Shown: positions 35,463 through 44,978 of the stretch, piece by piece
Layout: each line of letters starts with the position of its first letter
Position numbering within the stretch: the first letter of the stretch is position 1
DNA from: an uncultured Acidimicrobiales bacterium
GTDB taxonomy: Bacteria > Actinomycetota > Acidimicrobiia > Acidimicrobiales > SZUA-35
Assembly: GCA_938021675.1 (NCBI GenBank)
Contig: CALIFY010000019.1
Location: forward strand, 1-64,000
Direction: 5' to 3'
DNA: 64,000 nt
Made by a program: the position numbers and the translations under genes
The notes under the pieces: generated by a model
Databases searched by the model: none
The model's input: the letters and a program-made list of their open reading frames with translations, nothing else
What the model was told of the DNA's origin: nothing

Positions 35463-37658
35463 ATGGCAACGCCAGAGTCAGACGACACGGTCGAGGTGGC
35501 GGAACTATTCGTTGGCCGCGAACTGTACGACTTCGTGATGAACGAAGCGCTTCCCGGAAGCGACGTCGATCCAGATCGATTCTGGGCTGGGCTGTCCGCT
35601 CTGGTCAATGACTTCGGGGATCGAAACCGTGAACTTCTCGAAGAGCGAGCCACCATGCAGGCATCGATCGATGCGTGGCATAGCGAACGCCGCGGACAAC
35701 CCCACGATCACCGAAGTTACCGGGCCTTCCTAGAAGAGCTTGGCTATCTTCGCCCCGAGGGCCCCGACTTCGTGATCGAAACCGATCGCATCGACCCCGA
35801 GATCGCCGAGACTCCTGGACCGCAGCTCGTCGTCCCGGCGACGAACGCCCGCTACGCGCTCAACGCAGCAAACGCTCGTTGGGGGTCGCTTTACGACGCG
35901 CTCTACGGAACCAACGCCCTTGGCGATCGCCCAGGACCAGGTCCGTACGATCCGGAACGCGGCGCTCGGGTCATTGCCTGGGGTCGTTCGTTTCTCGACG
36001 AATCGGTGCCACTCTCCGACGCCAGCCACGTCGACGTTGTCGAATATGCAGTGGCCGATGGCGCCCTTGTCGCAACGATGGCCGACGGATCGAGGGCCGG
36101 ATTGGCTGATCCCACAGCGTTCGAGGGATACGCGGGAACCGAGGACGCTCCGACGGCAATCCTGTTGTCCCATCACGGACTGGGCATCGAACTGAGAGTG
36201 GATCGTCACGACCCGATAGGTGGTCGAGACGCCGCCGGTGTCGCCGACGTCCATCTCGAGGCAGCGGTAACCGCCATCGTCGACTGTGAAGACTCAGTTG
36301 CTGCAGTCGATTCGACCGACAAGGTGCTCGTCTATCGAAATTGGCTCGGGTTGATGCGAGGCGACTTGACCGAGTCGGTGACCAAAGGCGACAAAACATT
36401 CACCCGGGCGCTCGAACCGGACCGTACCTACACCGCTCCCACTGGCGGATCGGTGACCCGATCGGGTCGAGCGTTGTTGCTCATCAGGAACGTTGGCCAC
36501 CTCATGACCACCCCTGCGGTGCTCGACGGTGCTGGCCGCGAGGCCGGTGAGGGACTCCTCGATGCGATGATCACCGCGCTGTGCGCCGTCCACGATATTC
36601 GAGGTCGAGGTCTCAACTCGTCGGCCGGCTCCATGTATGTCGTCAAACCGAAAATGCACGGTTCGGACGAAGTGGCCTTCACCGGCGACGTGTTCAGCCA
36701 CGTCGAGTCGGTATTGGGTCTTGAACCGAACACGATCAAGATCGGGGTGATGGATGAGGAACGGCGGACCACCCTCAACCTAAAGGAATGCATTCGCGCC
36801 GTCAGACACCGATTGGCGTTCATCAACACCGGATTCCTCGACCGAACCGGCGATGAGATACACACATCGATGGCGGCTGGCCCGATGGTTCGCAAAGGGG
36901 ACATGAAGACGCAGCGGTGGATCACCGCCTATGAGCAATGGAATGTCGACATCGGTCTTGCCTGCGGTATGCGGGGTCGGGCCCAGATCGGCAAGGGAAT
37001 GTGGGCTGCGCCTGAATTGATGGCCGAGATGCTCGATCAGAAAATCGGGCACCCCGAGACGGGTGCCAACTGTGCATGGGTGCCGTCCCCGACCGCGGCC
37101 ACCCTGCACGCAACCCACTACCACCAGGTCGACGTCGTCGCTCGACAAGCCGAACTGGCCGGTGGTCACCGTCGGGCGTCGCTCGATGACCTACTCGCCA
37201 TCCCACTCGCTGACCCGACCGATGTCGCCGGTGGTTGGAGTGATTCTGATCGCCAGGCAGAGCTCGACAACAACGCCCAGGGCATCCTGGGGTATGTCGT
37301 GCGGTGGGTCGATCAGGGGGTTGGCTGTTCCACGGTGCCCGATATCGATGAGATCGGTCTGATGGAGGACCGTGCCACCTGCCGGATCTCGTCTCAGCAC
37401 ATCGCAAACTGGCTTCACCACGATGTGGTGAGCGGCGATGAGGTGGTGGAAACGATGCGGCGGATGGCGCAGGTAGTCGACCGGCAGAACGCCGACGACC
37501 CCAACTATCAACCGATGGCCCCCGACTACGACGGGCCGGCCTTCCTGGCCGCCCTCGACCTGGTGCTGAGCGGTGCGGAACAGCCATCGGGGTACACCGA
37601 ACCAATTCTTCACGCCAGGCGACTGCAGCTGAAGTCTTCAGCCGGAACGTCGGGCTAA
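35463..37658 (+). CDS. glcB: Malate synthase G
   Basis: A 731-residue single-chain malate synthase of the G type (about 720-740 residues). It condenses glyoxylate with acetyl-CoA. Visible are the metal-ligand region [23 protein letters not shown] and [17 protein letters not shown], and the late catalytic segment [11 protein letters not shown]. The start ATG has AGGAG at the right spacing. Isocitrate lyase is not in the window. Divergent orientation from pckA suggests shared control of growth on acetate or fatty acids. Confidence 0.96.
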   Translation: MATPESDDTVEVAELFVGRELYDFVMNEALPGSDVDPDRFWAGLSALVNDFGDRNRELLEERATMQASIDAWHSERRGQPHDHRSYRAFLEELGYLRPEGPDFVIETDRIDPEIAETPGPQLVVPATNARYALNAANARWGSLYDALYGTNALGDRPGPGPYDPERGARVIAWGRSFLDESVPLSDASHVDVVEYAVADGALVATMADGSRAGLADPTAFEGYAGTEDAPTAILLSHHGLGIELRVDRHDPIGGRDAAGVADVHLEAAVTAIVDCEDSVAAVDSTDKVLVYRNWLGLMRGDLTESVTKGDKTFTRALEPDRTYTAPTGGSVTRSGRALLLIRNVGHLMTTPAVLDGAGREAGEGLLDAMITALCAVHDIRGRGLNSSAGSMYVVKPKMHGSDEVAFTGDVFSHVESVLGLEPNTIKIGVMDEERRTTLNLKECIRAVRHRLAFINTGFLDRTGDEIHTSMAAGPMVRKGDMKTQRWITAYEQWNVDIGLACGMRGRAQIGKGMWAAPELMAEMLDQKIGHPETGANCAWVPSPTAATLHATHYHQVDVVARQAELAGGHRRASLDDLLAIPLADPTDVAGGWSDSDRQAELDNNAQGILGYVVRWVDQGVGCSTVPDIDEIGLMEDRATCRISSQHIANWLHHDVVSGDEVVETMRRMAQVVDRQNADDPNYQPMAPDYDGPAFLAALDLVLSGAEQPSGYTEPILHARRLQLKSSAGTSG

Positions 37659-37726
37659 GACATCTGCGGGTGCCAGCTGGTCGGCGTAGTCGGGAGCTGG
37701 TCCTCGCCGGGACTATGGTTGCCCCG

Positions 37727-39940
37727 ATGACTGAGGTGGACCTGCGTCGATTGGCCAGCTTGTCGGTGACCAAGCTGCACGGTGTTGGCGACAAGAAGGC
37801 GAAAGGGCTAGCTAAGACCGAGATTCACACGTTGCTCGATCTGCTGACCCACTACCCACGAAAATACCTTGACCGGACGAAAGAGGCTCACATCGCTGAG
37901 CTGATGGAAGGTGAGCAGGCCAGCGTCTTGGTCACCGTCGAAAACACGACGAGCCGGCGGATCCGGGGCGGCAAGGTGATGATCAACTCCATCGTCGGTG
38001 ATGACAGCGGATCCTTGACGGTGACCTTTTTCAATCAGGCGTGGCGTGAACGGCAACTGAGCGCTGGTCGTCAGGCCGTCATCTACGGCAAGGTGGAGAT
38101 CTACCGCGGGCGACGGCAGATGACGAACCCGGTGGTCGATTTGGTTGGCGATAAGACCGGTCGCATCGTTCCCGTTTACCCCCAGTCTGAGAAGGCGGGC
38201 CTTCATTCCTGGGACTTGGCGGAGTGGGTAGGTGAAGCGCTTCGTCGGACGTTGCCACCGGCGGGTCGGGGCATGCTCGATCCGCTACCCGCCTACCTGC
38301 TCGACGAGCACGACTTTGTAACCAGGGGAGCGGCCTTCTCCGGAATCCACCAACCGGAATCGACAGCCGAGATCGCCGAGGCGCGACGGCGACTGGTGTT
38401 CGATGAACTGTTCCGGCTGCAGTTGGCTCTCGTGTTGCGGAAGCGGGCCATCGAGCGGACCGAGATCGGCTTGGCTCACGAGGTCGATGGGCCGTTGCTC
38501 AACGGATTCACCAAGGAGCTACCGTTCGACCTAACGGGGGCCCAACGGCGAGCTATCGACGAAATTCGTCGAGACCTGGCTCGGCCTATTCCAATGCACC
38601 GCCTACTCCAGGGCGACGTCGGGTCTGGGAAGACTCTTGTGGCGGTGGCCACGATGCTGGCCGCCGTCGATGGCGGCCATCAAGCGGCGTTGATGGCGCC
38701 GACCGAAGTGTTGGCCGAACAGCACTATGCCGGGATCCGGCGCCTGCTCGAAGGTTTGACGGTGGAGGCGTCCGGGTCGTTGTTTGCCGAACGTCCGCTT
38801 CGGATCGAGCTGCTCAGCAATCGTGTGGCGTCGGCCGAACGTAAACGCATTCTCAGTGGACTGTTGACCGGCGAGGTCGACATCGCCGTCGGCACTCACG
38901 CCCTGATTCAAGACAACGTGTTGTTCGGCTCGCTGGGGGCTGTCGTTATCGATGAGCAACACCGGTTCGGTGTTGAACAACGGGCGGCGCTTCGTGATCG
39001 GAGCTACGGCGATGAGGTCCCCGACCTGCTGGTCATGACGGCAACCCCCATCCCACGGACTGCCGCGATGACCGTCTACGGCGATTTGGACGTCTCGGTG
39101 CTCGATGAGCTTCCGCCCGGCCGGACCCCGATCGAGACTCGATGGGTGCCGGCTCCGGGCAGCCTCGATCAGGCTCCTGACGACGGCGGGGGCGATGAGG
39201 GCGATGCAGATGGTCTCAGCGCGGCGGAGATAGCGGCCGCATTGGAGGAGCTGTGGGATGACGTGCGCGGTCAAATCGATGAAGGACGCCAGGTGTACGT
39301 GGTCTGTCCCTTGATCGACGAGTCGGAGAAGCTGGAGGTCGCCTCAGCTGACGCTACTTTCGAACGGCTTCGCGAGGTCGAGCTCGACGGCTATCGAGTC
39401 GGCCTGCTCCACGGCCGGCTCACCCCAGCGGAAAAAGATCAAACCATGGAGCTGTTCCGAACCGGTCACCTCGATGTGCTGGTGGCAACCACGGTGATCG
39501 AGGTCGGCGTCGACGTCCCGAATGCAACCGTGATGGTAATTCTCGACGCCGGACGGTTCGGGATCGCTCAGCTTCATCAGCTACGGGGACGGGTCGGGCG
39601 GGGCCAACATCAATCGACCTGCTGGCTCGTCGGCCAGGTGACAACCGATGACGGCGGGGCTCGGCTTCAAGCCCTGGTCGATTCAACCGACGGGTTCGAA
39701 CTCGCTGAGGTCGACCTCGATCTTCGGGGCGAAGGGACGATTCTCGGGGAGAGACAGAAGGGACGGAACGACCTGAAACTTGCATCGCTGCGGCGAGATC
39801 GAGCCGCGGTGGCGGCGGCTCGGCGGGCCGCTATCGATCTGATCGATGCGGATCCAGGTTTGGAAGCGCATGAGGCGATGGCCGACGAGTTGGAGATTTT
39901 CCTCGATACCGAGGATGCCGAGTTCCTGCTCAAGGGGTGA
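37727..39940 (+). CDS. recG: ATP-dependent DNA helicase RecG
   Basis: A 737-residue SF2 helicase that reverses stalled forks. Order: N-terminal wedge with GVGDKKAKGLAK helix-hairpin-helix and OB fold (SVLVTVENTTSRR), then helicase motifs QGDVGSGKT (I), VIDEQHRFG (II), MTATPIPRT (III), TTVIEVGVDVPNA (V) and QLRGRVGRG (VI), and the C-terminal TRG-like region. An acidic insertion (DDGGGDEGDADG) sits between the two helicase lobes. In-frame ATGs at 37670 and 37715 are alternatives; 37727 gives MTEVDLRRL. Starts about 70 bases after glcB. Confidence 0.95.
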   Translation: MTEVDLRRLASLSVTKLHGVGDKKAKGLAKTEIHTLLDLLTHYPRKYLDRTKEAHIAELMEGEQASVLVTVENTTSRRIRGGKVMINSIVGDDSGSLTVTFFNQAWRERQLSAGRQAVIYGKVEIYRGRRQMTNPVVDLVGDKTGRIVPVYPQSEKAGLHSWDLAEWVGEALRRTLPPAGRGMLDPLPAYLLDEHDFVTRGAAFSGIHQPESTAEIAEARRRLVFDELFRLQLALVLRKRAIERTEIGLAHEVDGPLLNGFTKELPFDLTGAQRRAIDEIRRDLARPIPMHRLLQGDVGSGKTLVAVATMLAAVDGGHQAALMAPTEVLAEQHYAGIRRLLEGLTVEASGSLFAERPLRIELLSNRVASAERKRILSGLLTGEVDIAVGTHALIQDNVLFGSLGAVVIDEQHRFGVEQRAALRDRSYGDEVPDLLVMTATPIPRTAAMTVYGDLDVSVLDELPPGRTPIETRWVPAPGSLDQAPDDGGGDEGDADGLSAAEIAAALEELWDDVRGQIDEGRQVYVVCPLIDESEKLEVASADATFERLREVELDGYRVGLLHGRLTPAEKDQTMELFRTGHLDVLVATTVIEVGVDVPNATVMVILDAGRFGIAQLHQLRGRVGRGQHQSTCWLVGQVTTDDGGARLQALVDSTDGFELAEVDLDLRGEGTILGERQKGRNDLKLASLRRDRAAVAAARRAAIDLIDADPGLEAHEAMADELEIFLDTEDAEFLLKG

Positions 39941-39951
39941 CCGGTCGGATC

Positions 39952-40140
39952 CTACCGATCTGGGTATGTCGCGTCATCGGTCACGTCTTCGATGACGATA
40001 TCCCACCGGTCCAGGCAGTCGGCGCACCGGTATGGGACGACGGTTCCTGATTCGACCTCGCCATCCTCAGGATGCCAGCCAAGCGGGTAGCACGTTCCCC
40101 CGCAGTCGACACAAACGATTTGGGCATCGGGTAGGAGCAC
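39952..40140 (-). CDS. Small zinc-ribbon-like hypothetical protein
   Basis: A 62-residue frame ending just past recG on the other strand. VDCGGTC and YRCADC form two C-x(2-3)-C knuckles about 25 residues apart, as in a zinc ribbon. GTG 40140 is the first usable start that does not invade rsmD; the open frame continues much further as antisense of rsmD and that part is not credible. No ribosome site. It is divergent from rsmD. Function unknown. Confidence 0.45.
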   Translation of the reverse strand: MLLPDAQIVCVDCGGTCYPLGWHPEDGEVESGTVVPYRCADCLDRWDIVIEDVTDDATYPDR

Positions 40141-40197
40141 GCGGTGAACGATACCGTCTGGTCTAGGTTCGACCAGCAGGACGGGAGTTTGAACGAG

Positions 40198-40731
40198 ATG
40201 CGTGTCATTGGGGGAACCGCCCGGGGTCGAAAGCTTCATGCCCCGCCCGGCAGAGGGACCCGTCCGATAACCGATCGAGCGAAGGAGGGCATTTTCAATA
40301 TGCTGTTCTCCCTCGGTACCGTGCAAGACTCGGTTGTCGTCGACCTGTTCGCTGGTAGCGGCTCGTTCGGAATCGAGTCCCTGAGTCGGGGAGCTGAACG
40401 AGCGGTGTTTGTCGAACGGAACCGGGAGGCGGCCGCCGTTATCGAGAAGAACCTCGACGTCCTCGGATTCTCGCAACGGGCGCGAATCGTGACGTCGTCT
40501 GTCGAGGCCGCTCTGGCTGGTCTCCCGACGGCTGACATCGCGTTCTGTGACCCTCCGTACGCCGACGATCCTTGGCTCGACCTTCTGGGTCGGCTCGACG
40601 CAGAACTTCTTGTCGGCCATGCTGCGACTCCGGTGGAGTTGACGATGCATTGGGACGAGCTTCGTCGTCGCAGCTACGGTGGCGCCCAAATCGTTATCGC
40701 CAAACGGGTCATCGCCCAAGACGTGACCTGA
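40198..40731 (+). CDS. rsmD: 16S rRNA (guanine(966)-N(2))-methyltransferase RsmD
   Basis: A 177-residue SAM-dependent enzyme: MRVIGGTARGRKL, the RPITDRAKEGIFN segment, SAM motif I VVDLFAGSGSFGIE and the catalytic DPPY in FCDPPYADD. It modifies 16S rRNA in the assembled small subunit. ATG 40198 chosen because the family starts there; upstream codons to 40144 are extra. It is usually next to coaD; here an unrelated gene intervenes. Confidence 0.95.
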   Translation: MRVIGGTARGRKLHAPPGRGTRPITDRAKEGIFNMLFSLGTVQDSVVVDLFAGSGSFGIESLSRGAERAVFVERNREAAAVIEKNLDVLGFSQRARIVTSSVEAALAGLPTADIAFCDPPYADDPWLDLLGRLDAELLVGHAATPVELTMHWDELRRRSYGGAQIVIAKRVIAQDVT

Positions 40732-40750
40732 CCCGCCAGTGCAGGAGACG

Positions 40751-41683
40751 TTAGGGCGTCTTCTCTCTTTCTTCCGTTACATCTTTCTCTACTGTGCAGC
40801 CAAGGTGGGCACTGGTGTGATACTCAACTTCATCGGTTTCTTTGTTGAGATGGGTTGTGATGCAAAACGGGTTTTCTTCTTCAACTTCACTCAACCCGAC
40901 CGAGACCGCTCCATTCATGCCGCAGATATCGGGTTGTCCTTCGCAGGTTCCGTAGTATGAGTACGCCGGTGTTGTGGGATCCCAACGATCAAAGAATCTA
41001 CTGCATTGATTGCCGGCTTCAGCGAAGAGGCCATTGCGTACTATTAAGAAAATGTTCTTGGCCTCGTACGAACCGTCGGCACCATCGATCTCCGACTGAG
41101 ACCAACATATGCGGTTACTCAGTCTTGGGGCAACGATAGGTGCGTCGGTGGTCGACGTCTGAATGATGTCCGGCGGAAGGACAATCGTCGGTAACGATTC
41201 GGTGACTGACTCCCAGTCGATCGTGCTGCTCGTGGCCGTCGTGCTCGTCGTATTCGTGCTCGTGGCCGTCGTGCTAGTCGTGTTCGACGGTTTGTCGGCC
41301 GGCGTTATCATTTTTTCTGTAGTCGCTGTTGCCTCTTGAGTATTTGCTGTCTGATCCGTTTCGGTGGTCTCGTCGGTATCGAGACCCGCGGTCGGATCGT
41401 AGCTGGCCACGTTCTTTTCATCGGTGACTGTCTTTGCCGTGGGCAGCGTTGCGTTGTTTTGACCCGATAGGAGACCCGTAGTTTCGGTAGTGGTGGAAGA
41501 TGCCTCTACGGCAGCCTGATGGATGAGTGGGTCGTTCGGGGCCTGCGAGGAGTTGTTTTTGTTGGCAAACTGCATGATGCCTGCGGCAAGGAGAAAAATT
41601 CCAACGCCAAGAATAATGGAGGTAAAAACGGGCCTCTTCCGTGGAAAGGATCTGCGGAAGTGTTTGATCCCGAGTTTCGCCAT
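40751..41683 (-). CDS. Orphan secreted or membrane-anchored Thr-rich, Cys-containing protein
   Basis: A 310-residue protein with no recognised family. After a basic N-terminus comes one hydrophobic helix (about 19-38), a long Thr/Ser/Asn-rich stalk (about 45-165) with a repeated STTATS(T/S) block, and a globular C-terminus with six cysteines (ICWSQ, QCSRF, TCEGQ, ICGMN, FCITT, GCTVE), likely three disulfides outside the cell. The gene is visibly more AT-rich than its neighbours and uses AAA, ACT and TTT freely, so it may be acquired. It is convergent with rsmD. Confidence 0.7.
   Translation of the reverse strand: MAKLGIKHFRRSFPRKRPVFTSIILGVGIFLLAAGIMQFANKNNSSQAPNDPLIHQAAVEASSTTTETTGLLSGQNNATLPTAKTVTDEKNVASYDPTAGLDTDETTETDQTANTQEATATTEKMITPADKPSNTTSTTATSTNTTSTTATSSTIDWESVTESLPTIVLPPDIIQTSTTDAPIVAPRLSNRICWSQSEIDGADGSYEAKNIFLIVRNGLFAEAGNQCSRFFDRWDPTTPAYSYYGTCEGQPDICGMNGAVSVGLSEVEEENPFCITTHLNKETDEVEYHTSAHLGCTVEKDVTEEREKTP
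41228..41287. repeat. Two tandem 30-bp repeats in the Thr/Ser stalk
   Basis: Two consecutive 30-base units (from about 41228 and 41258) differ at a few bases and encode repeated Thr/Ser/Asn decapeptides in the stalk of the orphan secreted protein. Copy-number change would alter stalk length in frame. Confidence 0.65.
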
Positions 41684-41763
41684 AGGTAGCTAGAGGGTAG
41701 TCGGCGAGCATGGATGTGTTAAGCGAGAACAAAAGTGACATTTGACTATCTGGCTAGCTGCAC

Positions 41764-41886
41764 GTGAACTACTTGTTGGGGATGAACGCACAGACGGCGG
41801 GAGTGATGGCGTGCCTGGTCGTTTCGGTTGGGTTGGGGGACCTCATCTCGATCGGGACGGGGATGAGCTTGATTGCCTCACTTTGA
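41764..41886 (+). CDS. Possible 40-residue hydrophobic small protein
   Basis: In the 230-base gap between the orphan gene and coaD, a GTG at 41764 (or ATG at 41782) opens a frame of 40 codons. The product is hydrophobic with a central VMACLVVSVGLG helix and could be a small membrane protein. No clear ribosome site. The rest of the gap shows nothing recognisable. Low confidence. Confidence 0.22.
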   Translation: MNYLLGMNAQTAGVMACLVVSVGLGDLISIGTGMSLIASL

Positions 41887-41913
41887 CCGCTGTTGGCGAC
41901 TAGCGTGGGAGCG

Positions 41914-42420
41914 ATGACCGTGGCGCTCTACCCGGGATCCTTCGACCCGGTACATGCTGGCCACCTCGCTGTCATAGAAGTAGCAGCGGGTCTGTTTGGC
42001 GACGTCGTCATCGCGGTTGGCCACAATCCGGCCAAGCCGTCCGGCTATCTGTCGGTCGAGGAGCGAGTCGCCCTGATCGTCGCCTCTACGACACATCTCG
42101 CCAACGTTCGAACCGAGACGTTCAGCGGTTTGGTGACCACCGCTGCGACACGGTTTGGTGCAGACTGCCTGCTCAAGGGAGTCCGAAACGCTACCGACCT
42201 CGACACCGAGCTGTTGCAGGCGAACATGAACGCGGAGAGTGGAGGCGGCCTGCCGACCGTCCTCATTCCTGGGATTGGGCCGGGCGCGCTGGTGTCGTCC
42301 CGCTATGTCCGAGAGATCGCGGGCCATGGGGGCGACGTGTCATCGGTCGTGCCGGATGCGGTGGCCGCGGCGCTAACCGCTCGGAGTGACAAGGGCGAAC
42401 GCAGAGAGGATCAGACATGA
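41914..42420 (+). CDS. coaD: Phosphopantetheine adenylyltransferase
   Basis: A 168-residue enzyme of coenzyme A synthesis. Nucleotidyltransferase motif YPGSFDPVHAGHL (T/HxGH) at the N-terminus, LLKGVRNATDLDTE in the middle and SSRYVREIA near the end. ATG 41914 gives the family start; the open frame extends seven codons further. Overlaps the next gene by four bases (ATGA). Confidence 0.95.
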   Translation: MTVALYPGSFDPVHAGHLAVIEVAAGLFGDVVIAVGHNPAKPSGYLSVEERVALIVASTTHLANVRTETFSGLVTTAATRFGADCLLKGVRNATDLDTELLQANMNAESGGGLPTVLIPGIGPGALVSSRYVREIAGHGGDVSSVVPDAVAAALTARSDKGERREDQT

Positions 42421-43124
42421 GCCGGGACGCTAGGGATCGTTACCTCGATCGATACGACGACGAGTACGGCAACGAGTATGACAACCACGATGAGTTCGAC
42501 GACGACGATCCGAGGTCGAGGCGGACGAACAGCGACGCCGAGCTGCCAAACCCTTACGCCGTGCCCGAGGTCGAAGAACTCTTAGAGGAAGCGATCGAAA
42601 TCCTTGCCGAGGCACGACCGTTGCCGATGTCGACCACGGTTAAGGTCAACCGCGATGAGTTGCTTCATCTGTTGGAGCAGGCTCAAGAGAAACTGCCCGA
42701 GGAGCTTCGGGCCGCTCGCTGGCTTCTGAAAGAACGCGACGACTTCGTAGCGAAGGCTCGCCAGGAGCACCAAGACCTCATCGAGGAAGGGCGGGCCCAG
42801 GTCGGGCGGATGGTTGAGCGTCAACAGGTGGTTAAGGCCGCGGAGCAGCGGGCTCGTCAGGTTGTGGCCGACGCCCGAGAAGAAGCCAATACGCTCACCC
42901 GTCAGGTCGAAGACTATTGTGACCAGCGGCTTGCCAGCTTTGAGCAAATTCTCAGCCGTACAGCAACCACGGTGCAAAAGGGCCGACAGCGATTGATGGG
43001 CTCAGCGTTGTCGACAACGGAAGAAATCCTGCGGAGCGGAGGTTCTTCGTCGGCACACGACATCGACCTCGATGCCAACTCCAATGGCATGCACGACCGA
43101 AACCTGGTCGACGACTCCCCGTAG
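42417..43124 (+). CDS. DivIVA/ATP-synthase-B-like coiled-coil protein
   Basis: A 235-residue acidic protein. An Asp/Tyr/Glu-rich first about 45 residues precedes VPEVEELLEEAIEILAEARP and then a continuous coiled coil (about 75-205). This gene recurs between coaD and DUF177 in actinobacteria and is annotated as a cell-division-initiation or DivIVA-like protein. It is translationally coupled to coaD. A role in polar or division-site scaffolding is inference from family. Confidence 0.75.
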   Translation: MSRDARDRYLDRYDDEYGNEYDNHDEFDDDDPRSRRTNSDAELPNPYAVPEVEELLEEAIEILAEARPLPMSTTVKVNRDELLHLLEQAQEKLPEELRAARWLLKERDDFVAKARQEHQDLIEEGRAQVGRMVERQQVVKAAEQRARQVVADAREEANTLTRQVEDYCDQRLASFEQILSRTATTVQKGRQRLMGSALSTTEEILRSGGSSSAHDIDLDANSNGMHDRNLVDDSP

Positions 43125-43149
43125 TATCGACCGATACGGACCCTTACCC

Positions 43150-43713
43150 GTGACCGACCAACGACCGACTGCCGATGACGACGATGCCGATCGGCTCCCA
43201 ACGCTGCTGATCAACGTTGCCGACCTTCGTCGACGTCTCGGGCAGCGCCGGACAGAGCCGGTAGATGTTCGACTGCCGCGACATACCGTCGTTGGGTCTC
43301 GGACCGGTGAGGGGCCGGTGATCGGCTCCACCGTCGTCGAGTCGATCGAGCGAGGCGTTTCGGTAACCGGACTCGTTCGGTTCCAATGGGTGGGTGACTG
43401 CCGGCGATGCTTAGAACAAACCGGGGGTGAGCTTGACGTCGACATCGACGAGATATTTCAAGTCGACGCGCCGCCGGACTCCGAGCTGCTCGACTTCGAT
43501 GGGGACCAAATCGACCTTGTGCCGATCGTTCGTGATGCGGTCGTGCTGTCGCTGCCGCTGGTCCCGCTGTGTGGCGATGACTGCACCGGCCCGGATCCCG
43601 ATCGTTACCCGGCATTGACCATCGAGGCCGCCGAGGAGGCGAAAGAGGCTGAGCGTTCAGCGGCGCCCGACCCCCGGTGGGCTGCCCTCGACCAACTCGA
43701 CCTTGAGGGTTGA
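43150..43713 (+). CDS. DUF177 (YceD) family protein
   Basis: A 187-residue protein. The family core is DCRRCLEQTGGELDVDIDEIF and IVRDAVVLSLPLVPLCGDDC, with two Cys pairs that may bind zinc. It almost always precedes rpmF; in other bacteria YceD affects 23S rRNA and L32-containing particles. GTG 43150 was chosen; the longer frame overlaps the previous gene. rpmF begins 86 bases later. Confidence 0.88.
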   Translation: MTDQRPTADDDDADRLPTLLINVADLRRRLGQRRTEPVDVRLPRHTVVGSRTGEGPVIGSTVVESIERGVSVTGLVRFQWVGDCRRCLEQTGGELDVDIDEIFQVDAPPDSELLDFDGDQIDLVPIVRDAVVLSLPLVPLCGDDCTGPDPDRYPALTIEAAEEAKEAERSAAPDPRWAALDQLDLEG

Positions 43714-43799
43714 CGGCCGCCGAGTCTTCTACCGGGTGGAGAGTGTCCCTGAGATAGGTAGTCTATGGCGCTGGCCGACCGACGAGCCCTGGTGAAGAG

Positions 43800-43979
43800 A
43801 TGGCTGTTCCAAAGAAGAAAAAGTCCAAGTCAAAGACTCGCAGCCGACGGGCGTCCTCGTGGAAGTTGTCGGCGCCGTCCCGTAGCACATGCGATCGCTG
43901 TGGCGCGACCAAACTGCCTCACCGAGTGTGTGGATCTTGCGGTTGGTATAAGGGTCGGCAAGCCGTCGACGTTGCCTAA
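43800..43979 (+). CDS. rpmF: 50S ribosomal protein L32
   Basis: A 59-residue protein read directly: [12 protein letters not shown], a basic SRRASS stretch, and four Cys in CDRCG and CGSCG that form the zinc-binding C+ version. It ends in TAA at 43977. It follows DUF177 and precedes plsX as in many bacteria, linking ribosome and lipid synthesis. Confidence 0.95.
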   Translation: MAVPKKKKSKSKTRSRRASSWKLSAPSRSTCDRCGATKLPHRVCGSCGWYKGRQAVDVA

Positions 43980-44000
43980 TTCCGAGGTCTGGCGGATCCG

Positions 44001-44978
44001 GTGACCTCTCGCCTTCCTGTCGCCGTCGATGCGATGGGCGGCGACAATGCCCCTCATCTAGTTGTCGAGGCGGCCAGGATTGCCGTTGAACGGTTCGATA
44101 CGCCGGTTCTCCTCGTTGGCGATCCTGATCGACTGGGCGACCTGGGCGATCTCCCGTTCGTGCCGGCCACCCAGGTGGTGGCAATGGGGGCCGAGCCGGC
44201 CCGTGCGGTACGAAAGTTGAAAGACTCGTCGATTGTCCGTGGCGCCGAGGCGGTGCGGGACGGTCGAGCGTCGGCGTTATTAAGCGCCGGCAACACCGGC
44301 GCCGCCATGGCGGCCTCGTTGCTGCGCATGGGGCGGATCAAGGGTGTGGCGCGGCCGGCGATCGCCGTGCCGTTTCCCGTGCTCCGGTCAACACCGACGA
44401 CGGTGCTCGATTGCGGAGCGAACGCCGACTGTCAACCGGAGTGGCTCATTCAGTTCGCTCAGCTTGGGACGGCATATGCTCGGGTTCGCTTCGGCCTGGA
44501 ACGACCAAGGGTTGCCGTCCTTACGATCGGCGAGGAGGCGGGTAAGGGGAACTCCGTTGTTAAGGAGGCCTGCGAGCTATTCGAGCTCGACGGGTGGGCC
44601 GAACAGTGCGGGGCGGAATACGTCGGCAACGTTGAGGGCAGCGACCTGTTGGCTGGAGCGGCCGATGTCGTCGTCTGCGATGGTTTCACCGGCAATGTTG
44701 TACTCAAGTCGCTGGAGGGAGGATTCGATCTCTTCCGGTCCGAGGTCCGAAAGGTGCTCGCCGCCTCGCCGGATGTCACGGCTCTCGATCCGCTGTTTGA
44801 ATTCTGGGAACCAGGTAACACCGGGTCAGCGATGTTGCTCGGTACCCGAGGTGTGACGATGATCGCTCACGGATCATCTTCTGCGATCACCCTTGCGAAC
44901 GCCATCCGTACGACAGATGAACTTTCCCAGGTCGATATCGTGCGAAGTCTTCGCGCCTCGGTGGGCGAAATGACCTGA
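44001..44978 (+). CDS. plsX: Phosphate acyltransferase PlsX
   Basis: A 325-residue enzyme that makes acyl-phosphate from acyl-ACP for phospholipid synthesis. VAVDAMGGDNAP at the N-terminus, SAGNTGAAM, DCGANADCQPEWL and VCDGFTGNVVLKSLEG are all family motifs. GTG start at 44001, 21 bases after rpmF. It feeds glycerol-3-phosphate acyltransferase and sits before acpP, its acyl donor. Confidence 0.96.
   Translation: MTSRLPVAVDAMGGDNAPHLVVEAARIAVERFDTPVLLVGDPDRLGDLGDLPFVPATQVVAMGAEPARAVRKLKDSSIVRGAEAVRDGRASALLSAGNTGAAMAASLLRMGRIKGVARPAIAVPFPVLRSTPTTVLDCGANADCQPEWLIQFAQLGTAYARVRFGLERPRVAVLTIGEEAGKGNSVVKEACELFELDGWAEQCGAEYVGNVEGSDLLAGAADVVVCDGFTGNVVLKSLEGGFDLFRSEVRKVLAASPDVTALDPLFEFWEPGNTGSAMLLGTRGVTMIAHGSSSAITLANAIRTTDELSQVDIVRSLRASVGEMT

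Noticed and set aside
35306-35611. Frame starting in the pckA-glcB gap
   Set aside because: Runs out of frame into glcB and becomes Arg/Gly-rich; no ribosome site and no family likeness.
39952-40719. 255-codon minus-strand frame covering rsmD
   Set aside because: Only the last about 62 codons beyond rsmD look like protein; the rest is antisense of a firm methyltransferase gene.
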